Both the position numbers and the translations under genes were made by a program. Below the pieces are notes generated by a model, which was not told the origin of the DNA, ran no database searches, and saw nothing but the letters and a program-made list of their open reading frames with translations. From Pyricularia pennisetigena (Eukaryota; Ascomycota; Sordariomycetes; Magnaporthales; Pyriculariaceae): DNA of 64,000 bases. The stretch lies in the NCBI RefSeq assembly GCF_004337985.1, contig NW_021940933.1, positions 26,523 to 90,522 of the forward strand. The letters are read 5' to 3'. Below are positions 22,638 to 32,301 of this stretch, piece by piece (within the stretch, counting starts at the first letter, position 1; each line of letters opens with the position of its first letter).

Positions 22638-25139
22638 CTAAAACGCTTGCAGCCTGTGAATGCCAAAGGCCGTCTTCATCAGCCCGATATCCTCGGAAAA
22701 CACCCTGCTAACTTGACCTCGACCACCCGACTTCCTTATCGAATTGCTGGAATCTACCATATCTGGCTTCCGTTTTCGTTTGTTCGACGCTAGCTGAACC
22801 AGCGGAGGTCGATGTGGCTCCAGTATCAGTGCCCTTTCGAAGTCGATCATCATAACACCGTTGATCTCCGCGTTGAAAAGCATGTTTGCCCCTCGCACAT
22901 CCGTGTGGGCCACTCCCAGTTTATGGATTGCGTGCAACGACTGCATCGCCTTGTTTTCGAGCTCTCTCTCCCCACTACCCACAATCTCCGTCGCGTCAAG
23001 GTCATATCCGCCCCACGAAAAGAACGTCACGTGTACTACGTAGACCCGGTGGTCATAGTAGTATACCCTATTCATCAACCGGAGATCGATGGCCCCGAGA
23101 AAGACGGGCACATATTCACCTTGGATGGGTTGCAGACGCGTGTAAACCGCCGCCTCGTGCTTAAGGTCCTCGACAAATGCCTGAACCGTGCCCTTGCCGA
23201 CAAAGGTATAGCCATAGTCAACCAGGCAAACCTTAAATAATACGCCGCGTGCACCTCCATGCCCCAACGGCGTAATCCCGTTGTCCAATGTCCGTTCTAG
23301 CTGCTTGAAGAGCAGATTGACGAATTTGATGTGGTCTATCGGATGACGGAGACAGGCGCGGCTTGGGCCACTATCGCGGTCGCTGTGAGAGCTGGGCTGC
23401 CTGTTGTGTAGTGCCATGTTAGGGCATTTTGCGTCGAGTAATCCGCCCTGAACGAGCCCCAACAGACACTTTTGGGTGCAGTAGGGCCTGTCTTGCTCAT
23501 TACTTGCTCCTCCGCTCCCACCCTGCGGCCGTCGAGCTAGAATCCGCTCGCTGCGTCGAGCTCCCTGACCTCCCCGACCTTCTTGACGCATCCGCCGTTC
23601 TGTCGGACTCGGCGTGTCTGGCAAATCCGGTCCTGATTCATCGTCTGACGATTCTCCAGGCTCTCTATGTTCGTATTCCTTCTTAGGCTCATCTCCCATA
23701 TGCCGACGTCTTCTTCTCCGGAGAAGATACGGAGATCGATCAACACCTTGATATGTTTCAGGTTGATAGCCGGGTGAACTGTTTGGCGCATGTCGCTCGT
23801 CCTCTGGAATCGATCTTAGCGTTGTCTCGAAATCTTCCACCCACGTCTTGAGTTTTTCAGTAGCCTGGTGGCGCTCGTCTTGCCCGCGCAATCGTTGCTC
23901 ACCCGGCAGACCTAGCGCCATGAGACTAAAGGCAAGATACTGCCCGACTGCTGTGCACAAGTGAAAATGGCCCGGATGGGCCAACACTTCAGCATTAGGC
24001 TCTGCAAGGTGATAGAGAAGCATTTCAGGCTCGCGCCAGTCGATCTTTAGAAACACGATCGCCTCGCCCGTCGTCAATAGACCATACTCGAGTCCCCCTT
24101 CAATCATGTAGTGGTAGGTTTGCGTAATCGCCGCTGCAGTCAGTCTTTCGGCGTGATACTGGAAACGTGCGTCAGGGTCCACAGACGTCGGGATGGTCTT
24201 CCGGTTGACCACTTCCGTGTAAATATTCATCGGACGTAGACCAAGGCGAAGGTGCGGCGCGGTTAGCTTGTGAGGCGGTTTGTACTCGGAGATGTAAATC
24301 ATTGTGCGTCTTTCCGAGCCCGCGTCAACGGATCGGTAGACGCAGATCTGATCGGGTCGAAGCCGGTTAAGGTCGAGACTGTGGTTTGGAGTAGCCGGTG
24401 TTGTCGATGGGGTATCGCGGTAGACGACTTCCTCTGCAAGATCGCTGATTGCATGTGGATGGTTCTCGAAAATGATTCCGTTTCCCAGCTCGAACGCGCT
24501 TCTAACATCTTCGGCCTGTTTGAGTTGGTCTATAATCGCTTTGACGGGATCCTCGACACTGTTGTGCAAGAAGGACTCGAGCGCCTTCTCATCGCCTATC
24601 CTGCGCACTGAAATCCTTTTTCCTAAGCCGGTGAGGAAGGCTCGATTCTCAAAAACACGGCTATCGGCAGGGAAGGTGTCGTAGATTGTGCCGAATGTTA
24701 TTCTCTGCTGCTGAATAAAGTCGGACCATGGCTGGATATGTGTGGGACACCATTTGTTTCGTGGATTGGTGATGGGTCCCTTCGAGGTCAGTTTCCGGTC
24801 CCGCTCAATGTTGAAGCTGGAGAAAACCAGATGATGACAGGCAGCGATGTACTCGTCAAGTGTCGTGGGTTGAGTTTGTTGTTCTGAGGCTTCGGCGCGT
24901 TGCTGTTCCCTCTCGGCGCGTTGCTGTTCCCTCTCGGCGCGTTGCTGTTCCCTCTCGGCGCGTTGCTGTTCCCTCTCGGCGCGTTGCTGTTCCCTCTCGG
25001 CGCGTTGTCGCTCCCGCTGTCGTTCTTTCTCCGCTTCTTCCGCACGTTGTTGCTCTCTTTTTGCGCGTTGCTCTGCCTCTCGCAGCTGCCTTCTCAGCTC
25101 TTCCACACTCGTCGATCCATCCATGACGCGTAGGGGCAT
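22638..25139 (-). CDS. Coiled-coil protein with kinase-like C-terminal domain
   Basis: 833 aa without introns, ATG at 25139 (a second ATG five codons later). Residues about 8-90 are a charged coiled coil built on a seven-residue repeat EREQQRA. Residues about 95-480 form a middle region without a motif I recognise (LDEYIAACHHLVF onward). About 480-560 is basic/acidic and disordered-looking. The last 230 residues look like a protein-kinase fold: glycine-rich GHGGARGV, a lysine in FVGKGT, helix-C glutamate in LKHEAAVY, catalytic-loop HTDVRGANMLF near residue 745 and IDFERA in place of DFG. DFE for DFG and HTD for HRD mean activity is uncertain. Multi-copy and repeat-borne in this window. Substrate and pathway unknown. 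Confidence 0.75.
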   Translation of the reverse strand: MPLRVMDGSTSVEELRRQLREAEQRAKREQQRAEEAEKERQRERQRAEREQQRAEREQQRAEREQQRAEREQQRAEREQQRAEASEQQTQPTTLDEYIAACHHLVFSSFNIERDRKLTSKGPITNPRNKWCPTHIQPWSDFIQQQRITFGTIYDTFPADSRVFENRAFLTGLGKRISVRRIGDEKALESFLHNSVEDPVKAIIDQLKQAEDVRSAFELGNGIIFENHPHAISDLAEEVVYRDTPSTTPATPNHSLDLNRLRPDQICVYRSVDAGSERRTMIYISEYKPPHKLTAPHLRLGLRPMNIYTEVVNRKTIPTSVDPDARFQYHAERLTAAAITQTYHYMIEGGLEYGLLTTGEAIVFLKIDWREPEMLLYHLAEPNAEVLAHPGHFHLCTAVGQYLAFSLMALGLPGEQRLRGQDERHQATEKLKTWVEDFETTLRSIPEDERHAPNSSPGYQPETYQGVDRSPYLLRRRRRRHMGDEPKKEYEHREPGESSDDESGPDLPDTPSPTERRMRQEGRGGQGARRSERILARRPQGGSGGASNEQDRPYCTQKCLLGLVQGGLLDAKCPNMALHNRQPSSHSDRDSGPSRACLRHPIDHIKFVNLLFKQLERTLDNGITPLGHGGARGVLFKVCLVDYGYTFVGKGTVQAFVEDLKHEAAVYTRLQPIQGEYVPVFLGAIDLRLMNRVYYYDHRVYVVHVTFFSWGGYDLDATEIVGSGERELENKAMQSLHAIHKLGVAHTDVRGANMLFNAEINGVMMIDFERALILEPHRPPLVQLASNKRKRKPDMVDSSNSIRKSGGRGQVSRVFSEDIGLMKTAFGIHRLQAF
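24896..25008 (-). repeat. 21-bp tandem repeat coding for coiled-coil heptads
   Basis: About five copies of a 21-bp unit (GCGTTGCTGTTCCCTCTCGG on the plus strand) keep frame and encode seven-residue coiled-coil repeats. Copy number is likely variable between strains. Confidence 0.85.
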
Positions 25140-27054
25140 AGGTCATGCTGCGAGTTGATTAGGACATAATTGTCGCAACCCGAATGTTTTGAACTGCGGC
25201 GTTGTCTGAGTGGAGTCGTATTACGTACGCATGTTGCGAGGGGCAACCTGTCGGAAACACCCAAACTAACGAATCGACTGATGCACGGACGTACTCAGGT
25301 TCAAAATTCCATGCTCATTCAGCGATACTTGGCGTCCATAAAACTTCGGCCTCCCATACTCATATGGGCGGTCGTAATACTTAATAGAAAGCTTCCTGCG
25401 GCGGTCTCTGCATCAAATGGCATTCATAGGCGGTTTGGACGGCGCTTAGCCTGTGTAGGCGATTGGCTGACCGAGATCTTAATCCCGCGCACGGTCCTCT
25501 ACCACCTGGCGCCAAACAATGATGGCTTCCTGGCTGCCCAATTTAATGGACTTCATCACGCGTTGAAGCAGCAAGTACCAAACAATATTATATTGGCTGA
25601 CCTCGTTGGCACGCTTTAACCAAAGCAGTACATTGGACCACCGTCGTTGTCAATACAATACTACCTAGGTGCGTTGAAAATGGCGTAAGTTAAAGCAAAG
25701 ACTGTATGCTGGCAACTTACCGCGGCACGACGGTTCTGGAAAGTTGGGGTGGTATTGCAGCCCTGAACGTACTTGACTGCGCATGAAGGACGGCGCGTGC
25801 TGAGATAATTTTACACCACTTTTGCCCAGTGCAGGGGTCTTCTTGTATGCCCCATTCATAGAACTCCACACTCGTACCGTACAAAAACATGGAGTGTGAC
25901 CCATGATTACAGGGCCACCCTCCGCCTACGGAGCATGGTTCCGCTGGGTCTACCCAGCTCGACCACAGTGATTGCTTCCATGTCCGGTGCTTTTCTAGCC
26001 GCTATGGACTATCAGCCCCGCCTTTCCGAAAAGCCGTTTGGACCGTTGCCGTGGATGCTTAGGTAATTTAGTGTGGACTTCCTAGCTTTGCATCCCAGAG
26101 TGGCCGGCGTCTAATGCAAAGTGAATAAAGCAGGAGCATGGGACGAAAATGACGATGGGCGTTCAGGGGCTTTTGGACGAGTTTGGTTCCCAATAGGTTC
26201 CAAGCAGGGTCTGTCTTGGCGCATCCGAATTTTTGATCTATTAGTGAATGCCCTGGGTACAGAGGGCGAACAGCCTGGACAGAATGGCATGAGCAGACTG
26301 CTGTCGTGTCACTAAGGTAGCAACGCCGCCAAGTTGTTATTCCGTTACAATTAGAAGGCACTTGAATTGGATCTTTTACCGCTGCCAAGAAATTTGATGT
26401 TGTTAGCAACGAGCAGGGCTTTATTCAACCCCAATCTCGTCAAGGTCGTGTGGAGCTTGGACGTGACTAGGACGGTAAGGCGGAGGATTGGCTGGGGGCA
26501 TGGACCCGAAATATTCATGGACCCTAAATCCGACGGTTTTTCAGTACCAACCTTGCGCAGCCGCCCAGCGATTTCTGTCTTAGCCAAGAATATCCCACAA
26601 CGGCAGGCGCTGGGCGGACTGTTTCTCAGCCGCATAATCAACATGCAATGCCCAATGCAACATGAAAATGCAATCTGCCTCATATGCATCATTGGGAAAG
26701 TTTTTGGGAACAGTCACCATCCATCTAGTAGAACTGCTACGAAGTATACTCTAAATTTTGACGGGTCAGGATGTTCATTACTTCCAATATGGACTATTCG
26801 GCAACACAATCTTGTAGCGAGTGATTGACACAACCTGTAAATTTCAAAGACGCATCCGACCAACTATACTAGACGACGGCTGAGTACACTAGCATAGTTA
26901 TGCCTCTAGCGACATGTGGATCTGAAGAGCCGCCGTGGACGAGCTACGGCGCTTGACACTTCGGCGCATTAAAAGGAAGCGCGTTTGAGTTTTCAATGCA
27001 CGAGATAACTGCATGCGAAAATTTAAATATGAGCGCGCGCTAAGCAAGTTGTGG
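25140..27054. other. About 1.9 kb without a recognised gene, up to telomeric repeats
   Basis: Open frames occur on both strands (for example 25170-25619 and 26367-26828, plus) but none shows a domain. It may include the kinase-gene promoter and subtelomeric DNA. It ends at the TTAGGG tract. Confidence 0.4.
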
Positions 27055-27076
27055 TTAGGGTTAGGGTTAGTTAGGG
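27055..27076 (+). repeat. Interstitial telomeric repeats (TTAGGG)
   Basis: Reads TTAGGG, TTAGGG, TTAG, TTAGGG. This is the common filamentous-fungal telomere repeat, oriented as if the chromosome end lay to the right. It touches the 3' end of the telomeric LINE. Confidence 0.9.
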
Positions 27077-27410
27077 TTTTAATTCGCGTATATTGTTTTT
27101 CTAAGCTAATTTGCTAGGTTTATTATTACAAACGTGAAAACGTTAATAATAAATAAAAGGAAAAACAAAATAGCAAAAATAAAAACCTAAAAAGAAAAAA
27201 GCCAAAAATTGAAGTAAAAATAAAAAGGATGTGAACGAATAACGAACGTGTAAATAATAGGTTAATAATAAAACCTTGGAAAAAGGATAAAATAAAACAA
27301 ATAAAACAAATAATAACCCGAATAATAAAGCAAATAATAAAGGAAATGATAAAGCAAATAATAAAGCAAATAAAAGAGCAAATAAAAGAGAAAATAAAAG
27401 AGCAAACAAA
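27074..27410 (-). mobile_element. 5'-truncated copy of the telomeric LINE (3' end only)
   Basis: The 337 bp beginning GGGTTTTAATTCGCG repeats at 27411 with high identity. It is a 3'-UTR-only copy placed head to tail between the telomeric repeats and the full element. It is A/T-rich and low complexity and has no coding. Confidence 0.8.
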
Positions 27411-27853
27411 GGGTTTTAATTCGCGTATATTGTTTTTCTAAGCTAATTTGCTAGGTTTATTATTACAAACGTGAAAACGTTAATAGTAAATAAAAGGAAA
27501 AACAAAATAGCAAAAATAAAAACCTAAAAAGAAAAAAGCCAAAAATTGAAATAAAAATAAAAAGGATATAAACGAATAACGAACGTGTAAATAATAGGTT
27601 AATAATAAAACCTTGGAAAAAGGATAAGACAAATAAAACAAATAAAACAAATAATAACCCGAATAATAAAGCAAATAAAAGGGCGAATAATAAAGCAAAT
27701 AATAAAACAAATGAAATAAATAAAACAAAAATAAAACAAAAATCAAATAACAAAGAAAACGAAAATCAAATAACAAATAAAACAAAAATCAAATAACAAA
27801 TAAAACAAAAATCAAATAACAAATGAAACAAAAATTAAATAACAAATAAAACG

Positions 27854-30800
27854 TTAAATTCGACGTGGTATAACCTTTGCAATCGAGGTGGCCGCAAAGG
27901 TACGGGAACGTAATAATGTTAACGAAATCGAGGTATCCATCCAATGGGCCGCAACGGGGCCCATTAATTTTTGCAACTGTTTATAAGCCTGTGCGGACGA
28001 TTTTTCCATAAGGCCTCCGGCACTTATAATTAGCGGGTGGAAAAAAGGCTTTAAAAACGTATATATTCGATTTTTGGCGTTGGCGGCCTCCGTTAACGTA
28101 TCGTTGGCGGTATCCCTGGCGGAATCCTTATTAATTGCAACGATTTGTACGTCGTAATAATACCTCGAATTCCCGTTAATAACGGAAAAATCAGCCCTTT
28201 TACCGTTGGCCGTGCGGGGTGCGGAGCGAATAGGGGTTGTAATAGGGCTTCCGGACCCGTTAAGGTTAATAGGTTGTTGGGTAAGTGCGAGGGGTGCAGG
28301 TGCAGGAGGTGCAGGTGCAGGGTGTGCAGGGTGACCTTCGGGTTCGAATTCGACCTGCAGGTCCGGCCGGCTTTTAAGGCTATTTACGATAACCTTGGTT
28401 ATTTGATCGTGCCGGGCCGTATATTTACGCGCAGCCCCTTTGCATATATCCTCGTGGCCTATATTGGTGCGGTTACCGCAATGGCCACAGGGGTGGTCGA
28501 TAGGCCTAACCGGGGCTAATAATCTGGATCGAATAGCTTCTGTAAATTCCGGATCCGTAAAACGGGCTAATTTTTGAATCGGTAATAAATTTAACCATTT
28601 TCGACCCAAATAACTCGCGTTTTCGGTTAGGGCCTTTATTTCTGCTGGGGTTAAATCGGTTCGAAAATCGGCCAATAACCCGTTTTGCAAATGTTTTAAA
28701 ACCTCGGTAGCGGTTAATCCAATATCTCCGTCGATTGGGTGGTGGATCCGTTGGATTTTTTGTAAAATATTCGTTGCCGCTGTTTTAGACACGTCGTATA
28801 TGTCGAAAGCGATTTTGGAATGCGGTAATAAACCTAAACCTCCGTCCCGAATAGGTAAGGTTATAAGGGGTATTTTGAAATCCGTTGTTGGCCGTGGTTC
28901 CAAATCCCGAATGGTTAACGATAAAACGAATTTTTCGATTAATAAATCGACCTTTTCCCATAAATTCGTTAAACCGTATGGATTTAAAGTCCGTAACAAA
29001 TGCCGTAGCAACAATTGGGTGCTTTTCCGTAATAACAACAGCCCATATTGCTTTGGTAACGATTTTAAGGCGTTTATTGCGTTGTCCAAAATTCGAATTT
29101 TATCCCGTAAAAATTGTTTCCGTTTCACTTTGGGACCTATAAACGAACCTAGGACCTTGAACCCGTGGGTTCGAAGGTCCTGTATATCGTGTTCGGTGGA
29201 TTTATCGGTGTTAATAATAACGGGGCTTTTTTCGAAAATTTTGGTTATTTTGGTTAACGTTCCCGGGATTGGCGATAAAACGTATAAATCGTCCAGGTAA
29301 GCCGTTATATACGCCCTCGGGACCGCATTTTGGATTGTTTCCAACGTGGGTCGAAATGCAAGGCTAAATAACAAAGGACCAATGGGGTCGCCCTGTTTAA
29401 CGCCTTGCGAACTGGCCAATAAAACCCCCCCTTCCGTAATTAAAATCGACGGTTGGTTATAGGCCCAACAGGTGGCCCTATAAAAGGTGGGGGCGTACGT
29501 GGCCACGGCGGAGGCTATTGCAGCCCTGGGTACGTTGTTAAACGCGTTTTTAAGGTTGATAGACGTAATCGAATCGATACCGTTAAGGTTACGGCCTGTA
29601 ACGGCTTCGTCGATGGCGTATATTGCAGGTTCGACCCCCCCAGGGCTATTAACGCCCAATTGGTATGGTAAAAGGCAGTCCGGCCGATATAGGGTATCCA
29701 AAATGGCTTTAAAGGCTATTTTATATATTAAATCCCCTACCGCTATCGGCCTTACTCCTCCGTCTGGTTTTTGTAACCCTATAAGGCGGGATGCACAAAG
29801 GAGGTCCCGGCCCGGTGCCGTACCCTGGCGAATCATGTCGGCCAAAAGCCTTAAAGCCGGTAAAATGTCGTTTTGGGTATTAAGGGTTATATCGATTAAC
29901 GGCCTGGTCCACCCGCTTAATCCTGGAGCCTTTTCCCTTCCGATGGACGAAATGGCCTTTTGGATGGCCTTTTCGGTTATAGGCCTTCCGGCTGTTGGTT
30001 GGGATCGGGTCCGAAATGGGTTGGCGTTACCGATAGGATGTTTTTCCCGTAATATATGCAGCGATTCCGGGGTTTCAGGGGCCAACGGGGTGGGATCGAT
30101 TAGGGTTTTGGCCGCACGGCCAACGTAACCCTTTTCCAATAACGCCGTGGCCCTGGATACCGGGTTTTCGTCGTTTATAAAACCATGGTTATCGATTTTG
30201 GGGATTTGTGGCCATTGGGATGGGAATGCACGCAGCGTTGCGGCCAATTTTCCATTAATTAACCCTATACCAAATATACGGGGTAAAATAAGGAAATTTA
30301 AAACCGTTTGTTCGCATGGTTTTTGGATAAAATTTTTGGCTATCCTATTTGCCGTTTCCGCAAAAATTTTGGCCTGGCGGGCATGCAATTGTTTTTCTGG
30401 AATCGGGATTTTGGAATACGTTATCAGGGTTTGGATCGACGGTTTATTAACGATAGGGCCGGTTAATAAATCGTGTTGGGCTTTTAACGAATCCATAGGA
30501 TCCAAAAGGGGGACGGCCGAATCGACGGCCTGTTCAGGGGCTACGGCCGGTTCAGGGGTCGATTCGATAGCCTGTTCAGGGGTTGGAACGGCCGGTTTAG
30601 GGGTCGAATTAACGGCCGAATCGACGGCCTGTTCAGGGGCTACGGCCGGTTCAGGGGTCGAATCGAAGGCCGAATCGACGGCCTGTTCAGGGGTTGGAAC
30701 GGCCGGTTCAGGGGTCGAATCGAAGGCCGAATCGACGGCCTGTTCAGGGGTTGGAACGGCCGGTTCAGGGGTCGAATCGAAGGCCGAATCGACGGCCGGT

Positions 30801-31756
30801 TCAAGGGTCGAATTAACGGCCTGTTCAAAAGTTGGAACGGCTGGTTTGAAAATCGAATCGACGGCCGAATCGACTGCCGAATCGACGGCCTGTTTGGGGG
30901 TTAAACCCTGTTGGGCAGATAAAAACAAATCCGTTATCGAAAGCAACGAATTCGGGCTATCTGGGGTCGTTGGGCTTATTATAATAGGGGTATTAACCTT
31001 ACGGTTAATAGGGCTATTGGGATCGTTATAACGCATGCGTAACGCCGGCCTTTGGGTTGGAGGCGAAGGCGTATTGGCCTGTCGTTTGTGGCCGGGGGTC
31101 GGGCCTACAGACGAGGCCGCCCGTAAACGGGCCTGGGATAACGATATAACCCCCGTTAACGAAGGGGAAAAGGCGGAGGGTTTAAGGGCCTGCGTAGGCC
31201 TTGGGCCCTGCGTGGAGGTTTTGGAAGGTCCTGGGCCCTGCGTGGAGGTTTTGGAAAGTCCCGGGCCCTGCGTGGAGGCCTTTGCAGGCCTTTGGACCCG
31301 GGTGGGAGCCCTGGAAAGCCTTTGGACCTGGGTGGGAGCCCTGGAAGGCCTTTGGACCTGGGTGGGAACCCTGGTCGGCCTTTGGGCCTGCGTGGGTTCC
31401 GTTAGCGTATCGTTCGTTATATGGGTTAATAAAGGGGCGGGGGCGGCCGACGTAGGCCCTGGGGCCTGCGTGGAGGTCGTAAAAGGCCGTGGGCCCTGCG
31501 TGGAGGTTAACGAACCCCCATCCGTCGGCCGTTTTTGGGTGGAAATTTTCGACGATCCGGCCACATTGTGGATTTTGGCCATATGGGTTTTAACGCCAAT
31601 ATTCCCTTTGCACGCCGTTGCACAAACGGGGCAGGGCGTTAAACCCAACGGTTGCAATTCCAACGCCGTATACCGGCTCGTAACGTGTTTTTTCCGTATA
31701 TGGTCGAGGGGATCCGCGTACGAACCAAGGCACGTTGGGCAAATAAACCCGGCCAT
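27854..31756 (-). CDS. LINE ORF: C2H2 fingers, reverse transcriptase, restriction-like endonuclease
   Basis: Start chosen at ATG 31756 (MAGFICPTCLG); the frame is open 84 codons further up but that stretch is low-complexity Phe/Tyr/Leu and looks like UTR. 1300 aa. Order: two C2H2 fingers (CPTC ... HIRKKH; CPVC ... HMAKIH); a long Pro/Thr-rich region with tandem repeats; reverse transcriptase with RPIAVGDLIYKIAFKAIL, motif B GVKQGDPIGPLLFSLAF and motif C AYLDDLYVL; a CCHC knuckle CGHCGNRTNIGHEDIC; then a PD-(D/E)xK-type endonuclease (KRADFSV ... YYYDVQIVAIN). Motif A reads SINLKNAFN, with Asn where the catalytic Asp is normally found (codon AAC, one G-to-A from GAC). If so, this copy may be unable to reverse-transcribe although the ORF is intact. 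Confidence 0.85.
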   Translation of the reverse strand: MAGFICPTCLGSYADPLDHIRKKHVTSRYTALELQPLGLTPCPVCATACKGNIGVKTHMAKIHNVAGSSKISTQKRPTDGGSLTSTQGPRPFTTSTQAPGPTSAAPAPLLTHITNDTLTEPTQAQRPTRVPTQVQRPSRAPTQVQRLSRAPTRVQRPAKASTQGPGLSKTSTQGPGPSKTSTQGPRPTQALKPSAFSPSLTGVISLSQARLRAASSVGPTPGHKRQANTPSPPTQRPALRMRYNDPNSPINRKVNTPIIISPTTPDSPNSLLSITDLFLSAQQGLTPKQAVDSAVDSAVDSIFKPAVPTFEQAVNSTLEPAVDSAFDSTPEPAVPTPEQAVDSAFDSTPEPAVPTPEQAVDSAFDSTPEPAVAPEQAVDSAVNSTPKPAVPTPEQAIESTPEPAVAPEQAVDSAVPLLDPMDSLKAQHDLLTGPIVNKPSIQTLITYSKIPIPEKQLHARQAKIFAETANRIAKNFIQKPCEQTVLNFLILPRIFGIGLINGKLAATLRAFPSQWPQIPKIDNHGFINDENPVSRATALLEKGYVGRAAKTLIDPTPLAPETPESLHILREKHPIGNANPFRTRSQPTAGRPITEKAIQKAISSIGREKAPGLSGWTRPLIDITLNTQNDILPALRLLADMIRQGTAPGRDLLCASRLIGLQKPDGGVRPIAVGDLIYKIAFKAILDTLYRPDCLLPYQLGVNSPGGVEPAIYAIDEAVTGRNLNGIDSITSINLKNAFNNVPRAAIASAVATYAPTFYRATCWAYNQPSILITEGGVLLASSQGVKQGDPIGPLLFSLAFRPTLETIQNAVPRAYITAYLDDLYVLSPIPGTLTKITKIFEKSPVIINTDKSTEHDIQDLRTHGFKVLGSFIGPKVKRKQFLRDKIRILDNAINALKSLPKQYGLLLLRKSTQLLLRHLLRTLNPYGLTNLWEKVDLLIEKFVLSLTIRDLEPRPTTDFKIPLITLPIRDGGLGLLPHSKIAFDIYDVSKTAATNILQKIQRIHHPIDGDIGLTATEVLKHLQNGLLADFRTDLTPAEIKALTENASYLGRKWLNLLPIQKLARFTDPEFTEAIRSRLLAPVRPIDHPCGHCGNRTNIGHEDICKGAARKYTARHDQITKVIVNSLKSRPDLQVEFEPEGHPAHPAPAPPAPAPLALTQQPINLNGSGSPITTPIRSAPRTANGKRADFSVINGNSRYYYDVQIVAINKDSARDTANDTLTEAANAKNRIYTFLKPFFHPLIISAGGLMEKSSAQAYKQLQKLMGPVAAHWMDTSISLTLLRSRTFAATSIAKVIPRRI
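30590..30800 (-). repeat. 57-bp in-frame tandem repeats in the LINE ORF
   Basis: Units encode 19 residues of the type AFDSTPEPAVPTPEQAVDS, with three near-perfect copies and degenerate flanking ones from about 30500 to 30900. A second repeat-rich stretch (TQGPGPSKTS-type) lies near 31200-31500. These form a flexible linker between the zinc fingers and the reverse transcriptase. Confidence 0.8.
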
Positions 31757-32050
31757 GGCGGCGGACAAAGGTAAAATAAAACAAAATAAACAAACAAATA
31801 AAACAAATAAATAAAATAAATGCAAACCAAATAATAAATATATGCAAATTTGCACACGCAAAAATTGCAAAAAACGCGGTTGGATTAAAAATAAAAGGAA
31901 ACATAAAAGGAGGGAAAGGGATATATATAATAACGGATAAATAAAATAATAATAATAAATATACGTATAATAAATATAAATAATACGCATTATAATAAAT
32001 AAACGCATTAATAACGTATATTAATAACGCATATATACCAATATTAATAA

Positions 32051-32243
32051 TGTCACGGCCAGGGTAAGCATAGCACGGAAGCTAGTCTATTGGCACCTAT
32101 CGACGAAGATTCTACTCTGAGGAGAGGAAAGGAAACAAACAAAGTTCTGAGCTTGACGCGACGTCGATAAAGGTATCACCCTGGTGGGTCGTTGGTCAGG
32201 GGTCAGGGTTAGGGTCTGGTGATCTCATGGTCCAAATGTCACA
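32051..32243 (-). repeat. Chromovirus 3' LTR
   Basis: 193 bp, nearly identical to 37756-37948 and related to 62653-62845. Contains the telomere-like string AGGGTTAGGGT, which is part of the LTR and not a telomere. Confidence 0.95.
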
Positions 32244-32255
32244 CTACCCCCTTCC
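32244..32255 (-). promoter_or_regulatory. Polypurine tract
   Basis: On the minus strand GGAAGGGGGTAG lies immediately before the 3' LTR, the usual place for plus-strand priming of LTR retrotransposons. Confidence 0.75.
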
Positions 32256-32301
32256 AAACCTCGTATGTCGACGCAGGTGATCATGCGAGGCTCTTGTCAA
32301 G

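Larger units (their letters stand above)
21175..25139. repeat. Kinase-gene repeat, copy 3 (most complete)
   Basis: 21175-23741 matches copy 1; the copy continues to at least the start of the kinase-like gene at 25139, where nothing in the window allows comparison. The first 1.4 kb is non-coding; the rest is the gene on the minus strand. No transposase, terminal repeats or target duplications of the unit were seen. Confidence 0.85.
27411..32050 (-). mobile_element. Telomere-associated non-LTR retrotransposon (MoTeR/CRE-like)
   Basis: Minus-strand element with one long ORF, an A-rich 3' UTR with direct repeats (27411-27853) and an AT-rich 5' region that stops at the chromovirus LTR (32051). 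The 3' end reads into CCCTAA repeats on its own strand. Insertion into telomere repeats plus a restriction-like endonuclease matches the known MoTeR elements of Pyricularia and the CRE/SLACS group. It is not RIPed: the ORF is open for 1300 codons. The right (5') end is not certain. Confidence 0.8.

Noticed and set aside
27143..27785. Phe/Leu-rich open frames on the minus strand
   Set aside because: Produced by low-complexity A-rich 3' UTR DNA that is tandemly duplicated; no domain or start context.
30500..31500. Regular repeats that might suggest a CRISPR array
   Set aside because: Units are 42-57 bp, in frame, encode Pro/Thr/Ala-rich protein and have no spacers.
31035..31814. Long plus-strand open frame
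   Set aside because: It is the antisense shadow of the LINE ORF; its repeats mirror the minus-strand coding repeats.
32203..32218. Telomere-like AGGGTTAGGGT in the chromovirus LTR
   Set aside because: Present in both LTRs of the element at the same place and in altered form in copy 2; it is LTR sequence.
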